11,885 bases of DNA. It comes from Propionibacteriaceae bacterium UBA7704 (GTDB lineage: Bacteria > Actinomycetota > Actinomycetes > Propionibacteriales > Propionibacteriaceae). Of this stretch, positions 6,342 through 11,876 are shown piece after piece. Both the position numbers and the translations under genes were made by a program. Location: positions 1 to 11,885 of the forward strand of contig DLGC01000012.1 of NCBI GenBank assembly GCA_002482525.1, read 5' to 3'. Within the stretch, counting starts at the first letter, position 1, and every line of letters begins with the position of its first letter. The notes under the pieces are model-generated. The model saw only the letters and a program-made list of their open reading frames with translations, was not told the origin of the DNA and did not search any database.

Positions 6342-7797
6342 GGCCCTGCTCCTCGGCTTCGGCGGCTTTGCGGGCATGGTATTCGGCGTCCTTCTCGCGG
6401 CGCCGCTGCACCGCCGGACGCAGCTCGTTGAGGCGATGATCCTCGCCGCGCCGGGACAGTATCTCGGCACCGATCTCCACCTGCGGAGCGAAGTCGAAGA
6501 CCACCGGGTCGTTGCCGCTGCCGATGGCCACCGCATCCCCGGCGACCGCACCCAAGGCCAGCAGTTCGTCTTCAATGCCCAATCGGGCGAACCGATCAGC
6601 CAGATAGCCGACGGCCTCGGGGTTGGCGAAATCGGTTTGGCGCACCCAGCGTTCGGGCTTGTCGCCACGCACCCGCCACACGAAACCACCGTCGCCGTCG
6701 CCTTGTTTGGCGACCGTGAACTCCACGCCACCGGCCACCGGCTTGGGACGGATCACGATGCGCTTGGGTTCAGGCGGCGGCGCGGCAGCCCGCCGCTGGG
6801 CCACCAGCTCGGCCATGGCGAAGGTGAGAGCTTTGAGCCCCTCACCGGACTTGGTGGACACTCGGAAGACCGGCAGCCCACGAGCCATCAGATCGGGTTC
6901 GACCATCTCGGCGAGCTCAGCACCATCGGGCACATCGATCTTGTTCAGCGCCACCATACGAGGCCGGTCCTCCAGCCCGCCATGGGCGCTCAGTTCGGCC
7001 TCGATGATCTCCAGGTCGGTGAGCGGATCACGTCCGGGCTCGTAGGTAGCGCAGTCGATCACGTGAACGATCGCCTGGCAGCGCTCGATGTGACGCAGGA
7101 AGTCGTGCCCCAGACCGCGGCCCTGGCTGGCGCCCTCGATCAGTCCGGGAACGTCGGCGACGGTGAAGGTGACCGCACCGGCCACCACCACCCCCAGATT
7201 CGGAATCAGAGTGGTGAAGGGATAGTCGGCAATCTTGGGCCGGGCCCGGGAGATAGCCGCAATGAGCGAGGACTTCCCGGCGCTGGGGAAGCCGACCAGT
7301 CCGATGTCGGCGAGCACCTTGAGTTCGAGTTGGATCTTGCGGGTCTCGCCCTCTTCGCCGAGCAGCGCGAAGCCGGGAGCCTTGCGCGCCGAGGATGCCA
7401 ACGCAGCATTGCCCAAGCCGCCCCGACCGCCGGCCACGATCACGGTCTCAGAGTCGGCTCCGATCAGATCGGCCAGCACATCGCCGGTGTCGGCATCGGT
7501 CACCACAGTGCCGTCGGGCACGGCGAGTACGACGTCGGCACCGTTGGCACCATTGGCGAGATCGCCGCGTCCGGGCTGCCCGTTGTCGGCGCGACGCACC
7601 GACTGGCGGTGGTACTCCACCAAGGTGGTCAAGTTCGGATCAACCCGCAGAATCACCGAGCCACCATTGCCGCCATTGCCGCCGTCCGGCCCGCCGAGCG
7701 GTTTGAACTTCTCTCGGTGCACCGAAGCACAACCGTTGCCACCGTTACCGGCAGCGACGGTCAGCACCGTCTGATCGACGAAAGAGGGAATGGCCAC
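6334..7797 (-). CDS. obgE: GTPase ObgE (Obg/CgtA), 50S assembly factor
   Basis: A 487-aa essential GTPase acting in late 50S maturation and linked to growth and stress control. Three domains are visible. The Gly-rich Obg fold (1-160) has repeated GGNGG turns and GGPDGGNGGNGG. The G domain has P-loop GFPSAGKSS (169-177), switch FTTL (194-197), DVPGL (215-219) and NKID (285-288), with STKSGEG (314-320). The OCT domain (about 345-435) is found mainly in Gram-positives. A charged Arg/Glu tail (about 455-487) ends the protein. The start is GTG at 7797 (GTG GCC ATT), with AAGG about 8 nt upstream. Downstream of rplU-rpmA as usual, but separated from them by an intrinsic terminator, so it probably has its own promoter. 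Its end overlaps proB. Confidence 0.97.
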   Translation of the reverse strand: MAIPSFVDQTVLTVAAGNGGNGCASVHREKFKPLGGPDGGNGGNGGSVILRVDPNLTTLVEYHRQSVRRADNGQPGRGDLANGANGADVVLAVPDGTVVTDADTGDVLADLIGADSETVIVAGGRGGLGNAALASSARKAPGFALLGEEGETRKIQLELKVLADIGLVGFPSAGKSSLIAAISRARPKIADYPFTTLIPNLGVVVAGAVTFTVADVPGLIEGASQGRGLGHDFLRHIERCQAIVHVIDCATYEPGRDPLTDLEIIEAELSAHGGLEDRPRMVALNKIDVPDGAELAEMVEPDLMARGLPVFRVSTKSGEGLKALTFAMAELVAQRRAAAPPPEPKRIVIRPKPVAGGVEFTVAKQGDGDGGFVWRVRGDKPERWVRQTDFANPEAVGYLADRFARLGIEDELLALGAVAGDAVAIGSGNDPVVFDFAPQVEIGAEILSRRGEDHRLNELRPAVQRRREKDAEYHARKAAEAEEQGRE

Positions 7798-7860
7798 GCT
7801 GGAAGCCTTGCGCTAGGAAAGTCGGCGGGCGGAGCAGCTGCCCGGCACCGATCACGGAGA

Positions 7861-7866
7861 ATCTTA
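7861..7866 (-). promoter_or_regulatory. Candidate -10 element for the obgE-proB unit
   Basis: TAAGAT on the - strand lies about 64 nt before the obgE GTG and downstream of the rpmA terminator. The -35 region at 17-18 nt is poor. A promoter here is expected because the terminator would otherwise cut obgE off, but the exact site is uncertain. Confidence 0.3.
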
Positions 7867-7902
7867 TCGCTTTCCCCGTGACGCTACGTTTCGGAGGAAA
7901 AG

Positions 7903-7938
7903 CGAAAGAGGGGCAACCGGACGGTCACCCCTCTTTCG
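7903..7938 (-). terminator. Intrinsic terminator after rpmA
   Basis: An 11-bp perfect inverted repeat (CGAAAGAGGGG at 7903-7913, CCCCTCTTTCG at 7928-7938) with a 14-nt loop that can fold further (ACC/GGT). On the - strand the stem is followed by GCTTTTCC, a short U-run. It lies 12 nt past the rpmA stop and is the clearest terminator in the window. Confidence 0.85.
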
Positions 7939-7949
7939 GTAAGTCGTTG

Positions 7950-8207
7950 TTACTCGGCGGCCTCGGCCACATTGACGACCTTGCGTCCGCGGCGGGTGCC
8001 GAACTCGACCACGCCGGCCCGCAGGGCGAACAGGGTGTCGTCGCCACCACGGCCCACGCCGTCACCGGGGTGGAAGTGGGTGCCGCGCTGACGGACCAGG
8101 ATCTCGCCGGCGTTGACCTGCTGACCGCCGAAGCGCTTCACACCGAGCCGCTGGGCATTGGAATCCCGACCGTTGCGGGAACTGGATGCGCCCTTCTTAT
8201 GTGCCAT
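7950..8207 (-). CDS. rpmA: 50S ribosomal protein L27
   Basis: An 85-aa protein with the L27 N terminus MAHKKGASSSRNGRDSNAQRLGVK and the GEILVRQRGTHFHPGDGVGRGGDDTLFAL core. L27 reaches toward the peptidyl-transferase centre with its flexible N terminus. That tail starts directly at AHKKG, so there is no cleaved leader extension like the one known in Firmicutes. Start ATG at 8207 with GAGGAG about 7 nt upstream; stop TAA. It follows rplU by 10 nt in the classical L21-L27 pair and is followed by a strong terminator. Confidence 0.98.
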   Translation of the reverse strand: MAHKKGASSSRNGRDSNAQRLGVKRFGGQQVNAGEILVRQRGTHFHPGDGVGRGGDDTLFALRAGVVEFGTRRGRKVVNVAEAAE

Positions 8208-8217
8208 ATCGAACTCC

Positions 8218-8526
8218 TCAGCCCTTGATCCCGGTGACCTTGACCTGGGTGTAGCGCTGGCGATGTCCCTGGCGCTTCTTGTATCCGGTCTTGTTCTTGA
8301 ACTTGATGATCTTGATCTTGGGACCCTTGGTTTCAGCGATCACCTCGGCGGTGACGCTGGCCTTGTCCAGCTTCTTGGCATCGGTGGTGATCTTGTCACC
8401 ATCGACCAGAAGCAGGGGGGTCAGGGAAACGCTGTCTCCAGCGTTGGCCTCGATCTTGTCGATCTCGAGGATGTCGCCCACCGCAACCTTGTGCTGGCGG
8501 CCACCACTGCGCACGATCGCGTACAC
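8218..8526 (-). CDS. rplU: 50S ribosomal protein L21
   Basis: A 102-aa protein of normal L21 length. It shows the N-terminal YAIVRSGGRQHKV, a VGDILEIDKI strand segment, and the C-terminal signature KTGYKKRQGHRQRYTQVKVTGI that binds 23S rRNA. The start is GTG at 8526. Upstream on the - strand, AGG sits 6 nt before it and a stronger AAGGAAG sits about 10 nt before it. It is the first gene of the rplU-rpmA unit, with a promoter of near-consensus form at 8644-8673 and a leader of about 110 nt. Confidence 0.98.
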   Translation of the reverse strand: MYAIVRSGGRQHKVAVGDILEIDKIEANAGDSVSLTPLLLVDGDKITTDAKKLDKASVTAEVIAETKGPKIKIIKFKNKTGYKKRQGHRQRYTQVKVTGIKG

Positions 8527-8601
8527 GCCCGACCTACTTCCTTAAGCTTCGTCTGATCAGCGGCCCCGCCCCGTCAAGGGTGGTTCCGGCTGCGAAATCT
8601 G

Positions 8602-8632
8602 GTTCGCGCACGGCAGTACCGGCGCAGCGAAC
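8602..8632 (-). other. Hairpin in the rplU leader
   Basis: GTTCGC (8602-8607) pairs with GCGAAC (8627-8632), and inside it CGG (8611-8613) pairs with CCG (8619-8621) around a 5-nt loop. The structure begins a few nucleotides after the predicted rplU transcription start. It could be a regulatory or stabilising leader element. I cannot match it to a known ribosomal-protein leader family. Confidence 0.3.
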
Positions 8633-8643
8633 ACCGAAGGACA

Positions 8644-8673
8644 AGACTACGACCCGCACCGGGGGAGGGTCAA
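8644..8673 (-). promoter_or_regulatory. Promoter of rplU-rpmA
   Basis: On the - strand, TTGACC (8668-8673) as -35 and TAGTCT (8644-8649) as -10 are separated by 18 nt. This is the best-formed housekeeping-type promoter in the window. Predicted start near 8637, giving a leader of roughly 110 nt before the rplU GTG. Confidence 0.65.
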
Positions 8674-8722
8674 ACCGGCAGCAACACCACCGGGCCGGTC
8701 ACCGTCGAGGACTCGAATGAGC

Positions 8723-8728
8723 TAGCCT
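8723..8728 (+). promoter_or_regulatory. Candidate -10 for the LysE-family gene
   Basis: TAGCCT lies 27 nt before the ATG at 8756, in the gap shared with the divergent rplU promoter. There is no clear -35 at 17-18 nt. This is a weak candidate, suggested mainly by position. Confidence 0.25.
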
Positions 8729-8755
8729 CACGCGCAATCCAGCAAAGGAGTTGCC

Positions 8756-9367
8756 ATGACCTGGGCGTTCTGGGTTACCACCCTCATCGTGGTAGCCACA
8801 CCAGGCACGGGGGCGGTCTACACGATCTCGGCAGGGCTCTCCCGCGGAACCCGAGCCGGACTCGTGGCCGCCTTCGGCTGCACCCTGGGAGTGATTCCGC
8901 ACATGATCGCCGCCATCACTGGACTGGCGGCGCTGCTGAACGCCAGCGCGATCGCCTTCGCCGCCCTGAAATGGGCCGGGGTGGCGTATCTGGTGTATCT
9001 GGCGGTGCAAACCTGGCGCGATCACAGCGAGTTGACCCCGGACGCCGACGCCTCGCCTCAGTCGTTCTGGCGGGTGATTCGAACGGCGATCCTGATCAAC
9101 CTACTCAACCCGAAACTAACCATCTTCTTCTTCGCATTTCTGCCGCAGTTCGTGCCGGCCGGTGATCCCTGGCCAACCGCGACCATGATCGGCCTGAGCC
9201 TGGCCTTCATGTTGGTCACGTTTGCGGTGTTCGCCGGGTATGGCATCTTCGCCGCGGCCGCACGCGACCACGTCCTGCGCCGACCCTCGGTTCTCCGCTG
9301 GCTGCGGCGCACCTTCGCCGGCACTTATCTCCTGCTTGCCGGACGCCTCGCGCTGCAGGAGCGCTGA
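8756..9367 (+). CDS. LysE/RhtB-family amino acid exporter
   Basis: A 203-aa membrane protein with about six hydrophobic segments, the size and layout of the LysE/RhtB family that exports amino acids and related compounds. The N-terminal signature is TPGTGAVYTISAGLSRGTRAGLVAAFGCTLG (residues 15-45); the usual PGP is PGT here. The second hallmark, LLNPKLTIFFFAFLPQFV (116-133), matches the family's NPK...FF..F.PQF segment. A hydrophilic stretch (about 87-105) separates the halves. The ATG at 8756 has a strong AAAGGAG 5 nt upstream. It is divergent from rplU and not obviously in an operon. The exported substrate cannot be deduced; RhtB-type members handle homoserine, threonine, leucine or cysteine. 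Confidence 0.92.
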   Translation: MTWAFWVTTLIVVATPGTGAVYTISAGLSRGTRAGLVAAFGCTLGVIPHMIAAITGLAALLNASAIAFAALKWAGVAYLVYLAVQTWRDHSELTPDADASPQSFWRVIRTAILINLLNPKLTIFFFAFLPQFVPAGDPWPTATMIGLSLAFMLVTFAVFAGYGIFAAAARDHVLRRPSVLRWLRRTFAGTYLLLAGRLALQER

Positions 9368-9408
9368 GCAGCCACCAACGCCTGGAATCGCTGCCGGGGC
9401 GCGCGGGT

Positions 9409-9435
9409 GGGCGGTGCCCCCGGTAGCACCCTCCC
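9409..9435 (+). terminator. Weak stem-loop after the LysE-family gene
   Basis: GGTGC (9413-9417) pairs with GCACC (9426-9430), extended by GGG (9409-9411) with CCC (9433-9435) across a small internal loop. It lies about 42 nt after the stop. No U-tract follows, so termination is uncertain. The rest of 9368-9504 holds nothing else I can name. Confidence 0.3.
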
Positions 9436-9504
9436 CGAGAGCCATCGGTCGCAGTGTTCACCCGACATTGGTCTAAGCCACCCCGATTGGCTACTCCGCC
9501 TGCC

Positions 9505-9510
9505 TAGCGT
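9505..9510 (+). promoter_or_regulatory. Candidate -10 for the 49-aa ORF
   Basis: TAGCGT fits TAnnnT and would place the transcript start near 9517, exactly where the GGAGG/CCTCC/GGAGGAG leader begins. The -35 is poor. The argument rests on position. Confidence 0.3.
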
Positions 9511-9516
9511 TCAGTG

Positions 9517-9561
9517 CGGAGGTGACCGGATCGTCCGGGAAGCCTCCTCGGAGGAGATGAC
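9517..9561 (+). promoter_or_regulatory. Switch-like leader with two exclusive pairings around the ribosome-binding site
   Basis: CCTCC (9543-9547) can pair with the upstream GGAGG (9518-9522), closing a stem over the small perfect hairpin CCGGA-TCG-TCCGG (9526-9538). That state leaves the Shine-Dalgarno GGAGGAG (9550-9556) free. Alternatively CTCCT (9544-9548) pairs with AGGAG (9552-9556) around a 3-nt loop and hides it. The geometry is read directly from the sequence; a regulatory role is inference. Confidence 0.4.
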
Positions 9562-9711
9562 ATGACTGCCGCGCGAATGTCCCTGGCGTGGCGATTCGCC
9601 GGCGCTTTCGCGGTCACGGCGTTGGGCGCCGCGATGGTCGCGACCGCACTGACCGCGATTCCGTCCGATGCAAGCGTCGAACTTCTCGCCAGCATCGTGC
9701 TGCCGCATTAG
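9562..9711 (+). CDS. Small hydrophobic protein, 49 aa, unknown function
   Basis: A 49-codon frame beginning ATG ACT GCC GCG and ending with TAG at 9709-9711. A textbook GGAGGAG lies 5 nt upstream. Most codons end in G or C, as in neighbouring genes. The product starts with a short Arg-containing segment (MTAARMSLAWR), then a hydrophobic stretch (about 12-33, rich in Ala/Val/Leu), then a short tail ending SIVLPH. This reads as a single membrane helix or a signal-peptide-like protein. I do not recognise it and assign no function. It lies between the LysE-family gene and the Ada-AlkA gene in the same direction, with only 66 nt to the latter, so it might share transcripts with the repair operon. 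It could also be a regulatory leader ORF. Confidence 0.5.
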   Translation: MTAARMSLAWRFAGAFAVTALGAAMVATALTAIPSDASVELLASIVLPH

Positions 9712-9742
9712 GCACCCACCCATCGCAATGTCCGAAAACCGC

Positions 9743-9748
9743 TAGCTT
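9743..9748 (+). promoter_or_regulatory. Candidate -10 of the Ada-AlkA/ogt operon
   Basis: TAGCTT fits TAnnnT and would start the transcript near 9755, at the first arm of the CCCTGG/CCAGGG inverted repeat. No -35 of quality is visible, which would suit a promoter that needs an activator such as methylated Ada. Confidence 0.3.
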
Positions 9749-9775
9749 CCCCGTCCCTGGGCTGCCAGGGTGGGG
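9749..9775 (+). promoter_or_regulatory. Inverted repeat over the ribosome-binding region of the Ada-AlkA gene
   Basis: CCCTGG (9755-9760) and CCAGGG (9765-9770) form a perfect 6-bp stem with loop GCTG. CCCC (9749-9752) and GGGG (9772-9775) extend it by 4 bp across a small internal loop. The stem ends 2 nt before the GTG start and contains the only purine-rich AGGG/GGGG stretches that could act as Shine-Dalgarno. It could be an RNA hairpin limiting translation, a DNA operator, or a U-less terminator of the small ORF. Confidence 0.45.
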
Positions 9776-9777
9776 AT

Positions 9778-11250
9778 GTGAACGTCACGCAGCGATACCG
9801 GGCAGTGAGCACCCGAGATGCCCGTTTCGATGGTGTCTTCACTCTTGCGGTGCGTACCACCGGCATCTACTGCCGTCCGTCCTGTCCGGCGCGCACCCCG
9901 AAACCAGAGAATGTGGAGTTCTTCGACACCGCCGCCGCAGCCCATGCCCACGGCTATCGCGCCTGCAAGCGGTGTCTTCCCGATGCCACGCCGGGCTCAC
10001 CCCAGTGGAACCTCCGCAGCGATGTCGCTGCCCGCGCGATGCGACTGATCACCGATGGCGTGGTCGAGCGCGAGGGGGTCGCCGGATTGGCTCAGCAGCT
10101 CGGCTACACCCCGCGGCACTTGGGCCGACTGCTCACCACTGAACTCGGTGCCGGACCATTGGCGCTGGCCCGGGCACATCGGGCTCAGGTCGCCCGAGAA
10201 CTGCTGGTGAACACCGCGCTCCCCCTCAGTGAGGTCGCGTTCGCTGCCGGGTTCGGCAGTATCCGGCAGTTCAACGACACCATGACCGCGATCTACTCCC
10301 TCACCCCGACCGCACTGCGCTCGCTGGCTCAGCGTCGCGTCACGAAGACTCACCACACCGACAGCGATTGGCTCACCGTCGATCTGCAGTTGCCGGTGCG
10401 TCCACCTTTCGACGCCGCTGGCGTCTTCGCCTGGCTGGCCGCGCGGGCCGTCCCCGGAGTGGAGGAATCCGGGACGGATTTCTACCAGCGCACCCTGCTG
10501 CTCCCCGGAGGCCCGGCGTGGTTCCGCGTCGAGGCCACAAACGGTGGACTCGCTTTGCACGCCGGCCTGGCCACGCTGACCGACCTGATGCCGCTGGTGG
10601 CCCGGGTGCGCCGATTGTTCGACGCCGACGCCGATCCGATCGGCATCGACGAGGTACTCGCCAGCGATCCGCAGTTGGCCCCAGCCGTGGCAGCCGTACC
10701 AGGCGTCCGAGTGCCCGGAGCGGTCGATCCCCACGAGTTGTTGGTGCGCGCGGTCATCGGCCAACAGATTTCGGTGGCGGCCGCTCGTACGCAGCTGTCC
10801 CGTCTGACGGCGGCCACCGGTGCCACCTTTGAGGCCAATCCGCTAGGACTGACTCACCTGTTCCCCACCTGTGAGGCCATCGCGGACTTCGGAGACCAGG
10901 TGCTCACCGGCCCTCGCAGTCGGATTCAGAATCTAATGCGCATCAGCGGCAAGCTGGCCAGCGGTGAACTATCGCTCAGTGCGGCCGACGACCCCGACGA
11001 GCAGCGCCTCCGGCTCCTGGCCGAACCGGGCATCGGACCCTGGACCGCCGACTATGTCTCCATGCGAGTGCTGGGCTCCCCCGATGTGTTCCCGATCACC
11101 GATGTTGCGCTGCGCGCCGGCGCTGTTCGGCTCGGGCTCCCCGCCGATGCCGCTCCCCTGGCGGGCTGGGCCGAAACCTTGTCCCCGTGGCGCTCCTACG
11201 CCGCGATCCACCTGTGGCGCAACGCCGCTACCACGAAAGGGCAGACATGA
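9778..11250 (+). CDS. alkA: Ada-AlkA fusion: methylphosphotriester-sensing AraC regulator joined to DNA-3-methyladenine glycosylase II
   Basis: A 490-aa fusion of two alkylation-response proteins. Residues 5-75 are the Ada zinc domain with C32, C36, C63 and C66; C32 corresponds to the cysteine that takes methyl from phosphotriesters in E. coli Ada. An AraC-type double helix-turn-helix follows (about 80-185). Next is the AlkA N-terminal domain (about 195-300) and the HhH-GPD glycosylase domain (about 315-490), with the hairpin LLAEPGIGPWTADY (413-426) and the probable catalytic Asp D442 in PITDVAL. The same fusion, next to ogt, exists in M. tuberculosis (Rv1317c-Rv1316c). Start: GTG at 9778; the Ada domain aligns from the first residues. 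The stop overlaps ogt by 4 nt. Damage sensing, transcription control and base excision would sit in one polypeptide. Confidence 0.95.
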   Translation: MNVTQRYRAVSTRDARFDGVFTLAVRTTGIYCRPSCPARTPKPENVEFFDTAAAAHAHGYRACKRCLPDATPGSPQWNLRSDVAARAMRLITDGVVEREGVAGLAQQLGYTPRHLGRLLTTELGAGPLALARAHRAQVARELLVNTALPLSEVAFAAGFGSIRQFNDTMTAIYSLTPTALRSLAQRRVTKTHHTDSDWLTVDLQLPVRPPFDAAGVFAWLAARAVPGVEESGTDFYQRTLLLPGGPAWFRVEATNGGLALHAGLATLTDLMPLVARVRRLFDADADPIGIDEVLASDPQLAPAVAAVPGVRVPGAVDPHELLVRAVIGQQISVAAARTQLSRLTAATGATFEANPLGLTHLFPTCEAIADFGDQVLTGPRSRIQNLMRISGKLASGELSLSAADDPDEQRLRLLAEPGIGPWTADYVSMRVLGSPDVFPITDVALRAGAVRLGLPADAAPLAGWAETLSPWRSYAAIHLWRNAATTKGQT

Positions 11251-11756
11251 TCCTGACCACCTTCACCACTGCTGACGGGCCGTTCACCGTCTTGTTCGAC
11301 GGACGCGCCGTCTGGGCGTCCGGCTGGACCGATTCGGCCGCCGCCATCATCGAGCGGGTCCGGGCTGCGCAACGCCCCGCCGAGGTCTCGTTGGTCGACC
11401 CCGGTGATCCCCGTGTGGCGGGGGTGCGGACCGCGATCGACGCCTTCTACGACGGCGATCTGACCGCACCGCAACGCGTCGAGGTGCGTCAGTTCGGAAC
11501 ACCGGCCCAACAGCAGGGTTGGAGCCGACTGCGCGAGATCGCACCCGGGCAGCCCCTGTCCTATGCCGAATTCGCCAACACCTTGGGAACGCCGCGCGCG
11601 GTCCGCGCGGCCGCCTCCATCTGTGCCCGCAACGCCCCTGCGCTATTCGTGCCGTGCCACCGGGTGTTGCGCTCGGACGGCTCGCTGGGCGGCTTCGCCT
11701 GGGGAACGGACGTGAAGCACTCGCTGCTCCAGCGAGAGCGCGCAGCCCGTCCATGA
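11247..11756 (+). CDS. ogt: Methylated-DNA--[protein]-cysteine S-methyltransferase (O6-methylguanine repair)
   Basis: A 169-aa suicide repair protein that moves the methyl group from O6-methylguanine to its own cysteine. The active-site motif VPCHRV (residues 135-140) gives acceptor C137, preceded by the Asn-hinge region CARNAP (126-131, N129). The DNA-binding helix-turn-helix lies around LSYAEFANTLGTPRAVRAAAS (104-124), and the C-terminal GSLGGFAWGTDVKHSLLQRE (145-164) matches the family's closing segment. The frame is open back to 11187, but the ATG at 11247 is chosen: AAAGGG lies 5 nt upstream, it overlaps the AlkA stop as ATGA, and the length matches the family. Translational coupling to the Ada-AlkA gene means both repair activities are made together. 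Confidence 0.96.
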   Translation: MILTTFTTADGPFTVLFDGRAVWASGWTDSAAAIIERVRAAQRPAEVSLVDPGDPRVAGVRTAIDAFYDGDLTAPQRVEVRQFGTPAQQQGWSRLREIAPGQPLSYAEFANTLGTPRAVRAAASICARNAPALFVPCHRVLRSDGSLGGFAWGTDVKHSLLQRERAARP

Positions 11757-11815
11757 CGCCCGCCGCTCCCGTCGTCCAGCCGTGAAGCGCTCCCGCCCCA
11801 ACACCGCCGAACATC

Positions 11816-11831
11816 GGGGCGAACTCGCCCC
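11816..11831 (+). terminator. Stem-loop downstream of ogt
   Basis: GGGGCG (11816-11821) and CGCCCC (11826-11831) form a perfect 6-bp stem with a 4-nt loop, 59 nt after the ogt stop. A second CGCCCC at 11794-11799 could compete for the same GGGGCG. No U-tract follows, so it is a terminator candidate only. Confidence 0.4.
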
Positions 11832-11833
11832 CA

Positions 11834-11876
11834 CTTCGGTTGGTTGAGGAGCGAACGAAGTGAGCGTCTCGAAACC
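11834..11876 (+). repeat. Actinobacterial intergenic repeat, right copy (complete)
   Basis: It begins CTTCGGTTGGTTGAGGAG (11834-11851), continues through a variable arm GCGAACGAAGTGAGC, and closes with GTCTCGAAACC. The outer ends GGTT (11842-11845) and AACC (11873-11876) are complementary, so the element is an imperfect inverted repeat. It shares 17 of 18 starting positions with the left-edge copy but lies in the opposite direction. No coding capacity. Confidence 0.65.

Noticed and set aside
6342..6731. N-terminal extension of proB on the same strand
   Set aside because: It overlaps obgE in another frame and has no similarity to ProB; the GTG at 6341 has a good Shine-Dalgarno and gives the normal kinase N terminus.
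7660..7700. GCC-rich short tandem repeat within obgE
   Set aside because: It encodes the conserved glycine-rich GGNGG turns of the Obg domain and needs no other explanation.
6268..7881. + strand open frame of 537 codons opposite obgE
   Set aside because: Antisense to obgE, whose three domains are complete; the composition is that of a reverse-frame shadow.
9997..10764. - strand open frame of 255 codons inside the Ada-AlkA gene
   Set aside because: Lies wholly within a gene with clear domains; its Gly/Glu/Gln/Ser-rich translation is a reverse-frame artefact.
11187..11246. Upstream extension of ogt
   Set aside because: It overlaps the conserved end of the AlkA domain; the ATG at 11247 has AAAGGG 5 nt upstream and an ATGA overlap with the preceding stop.
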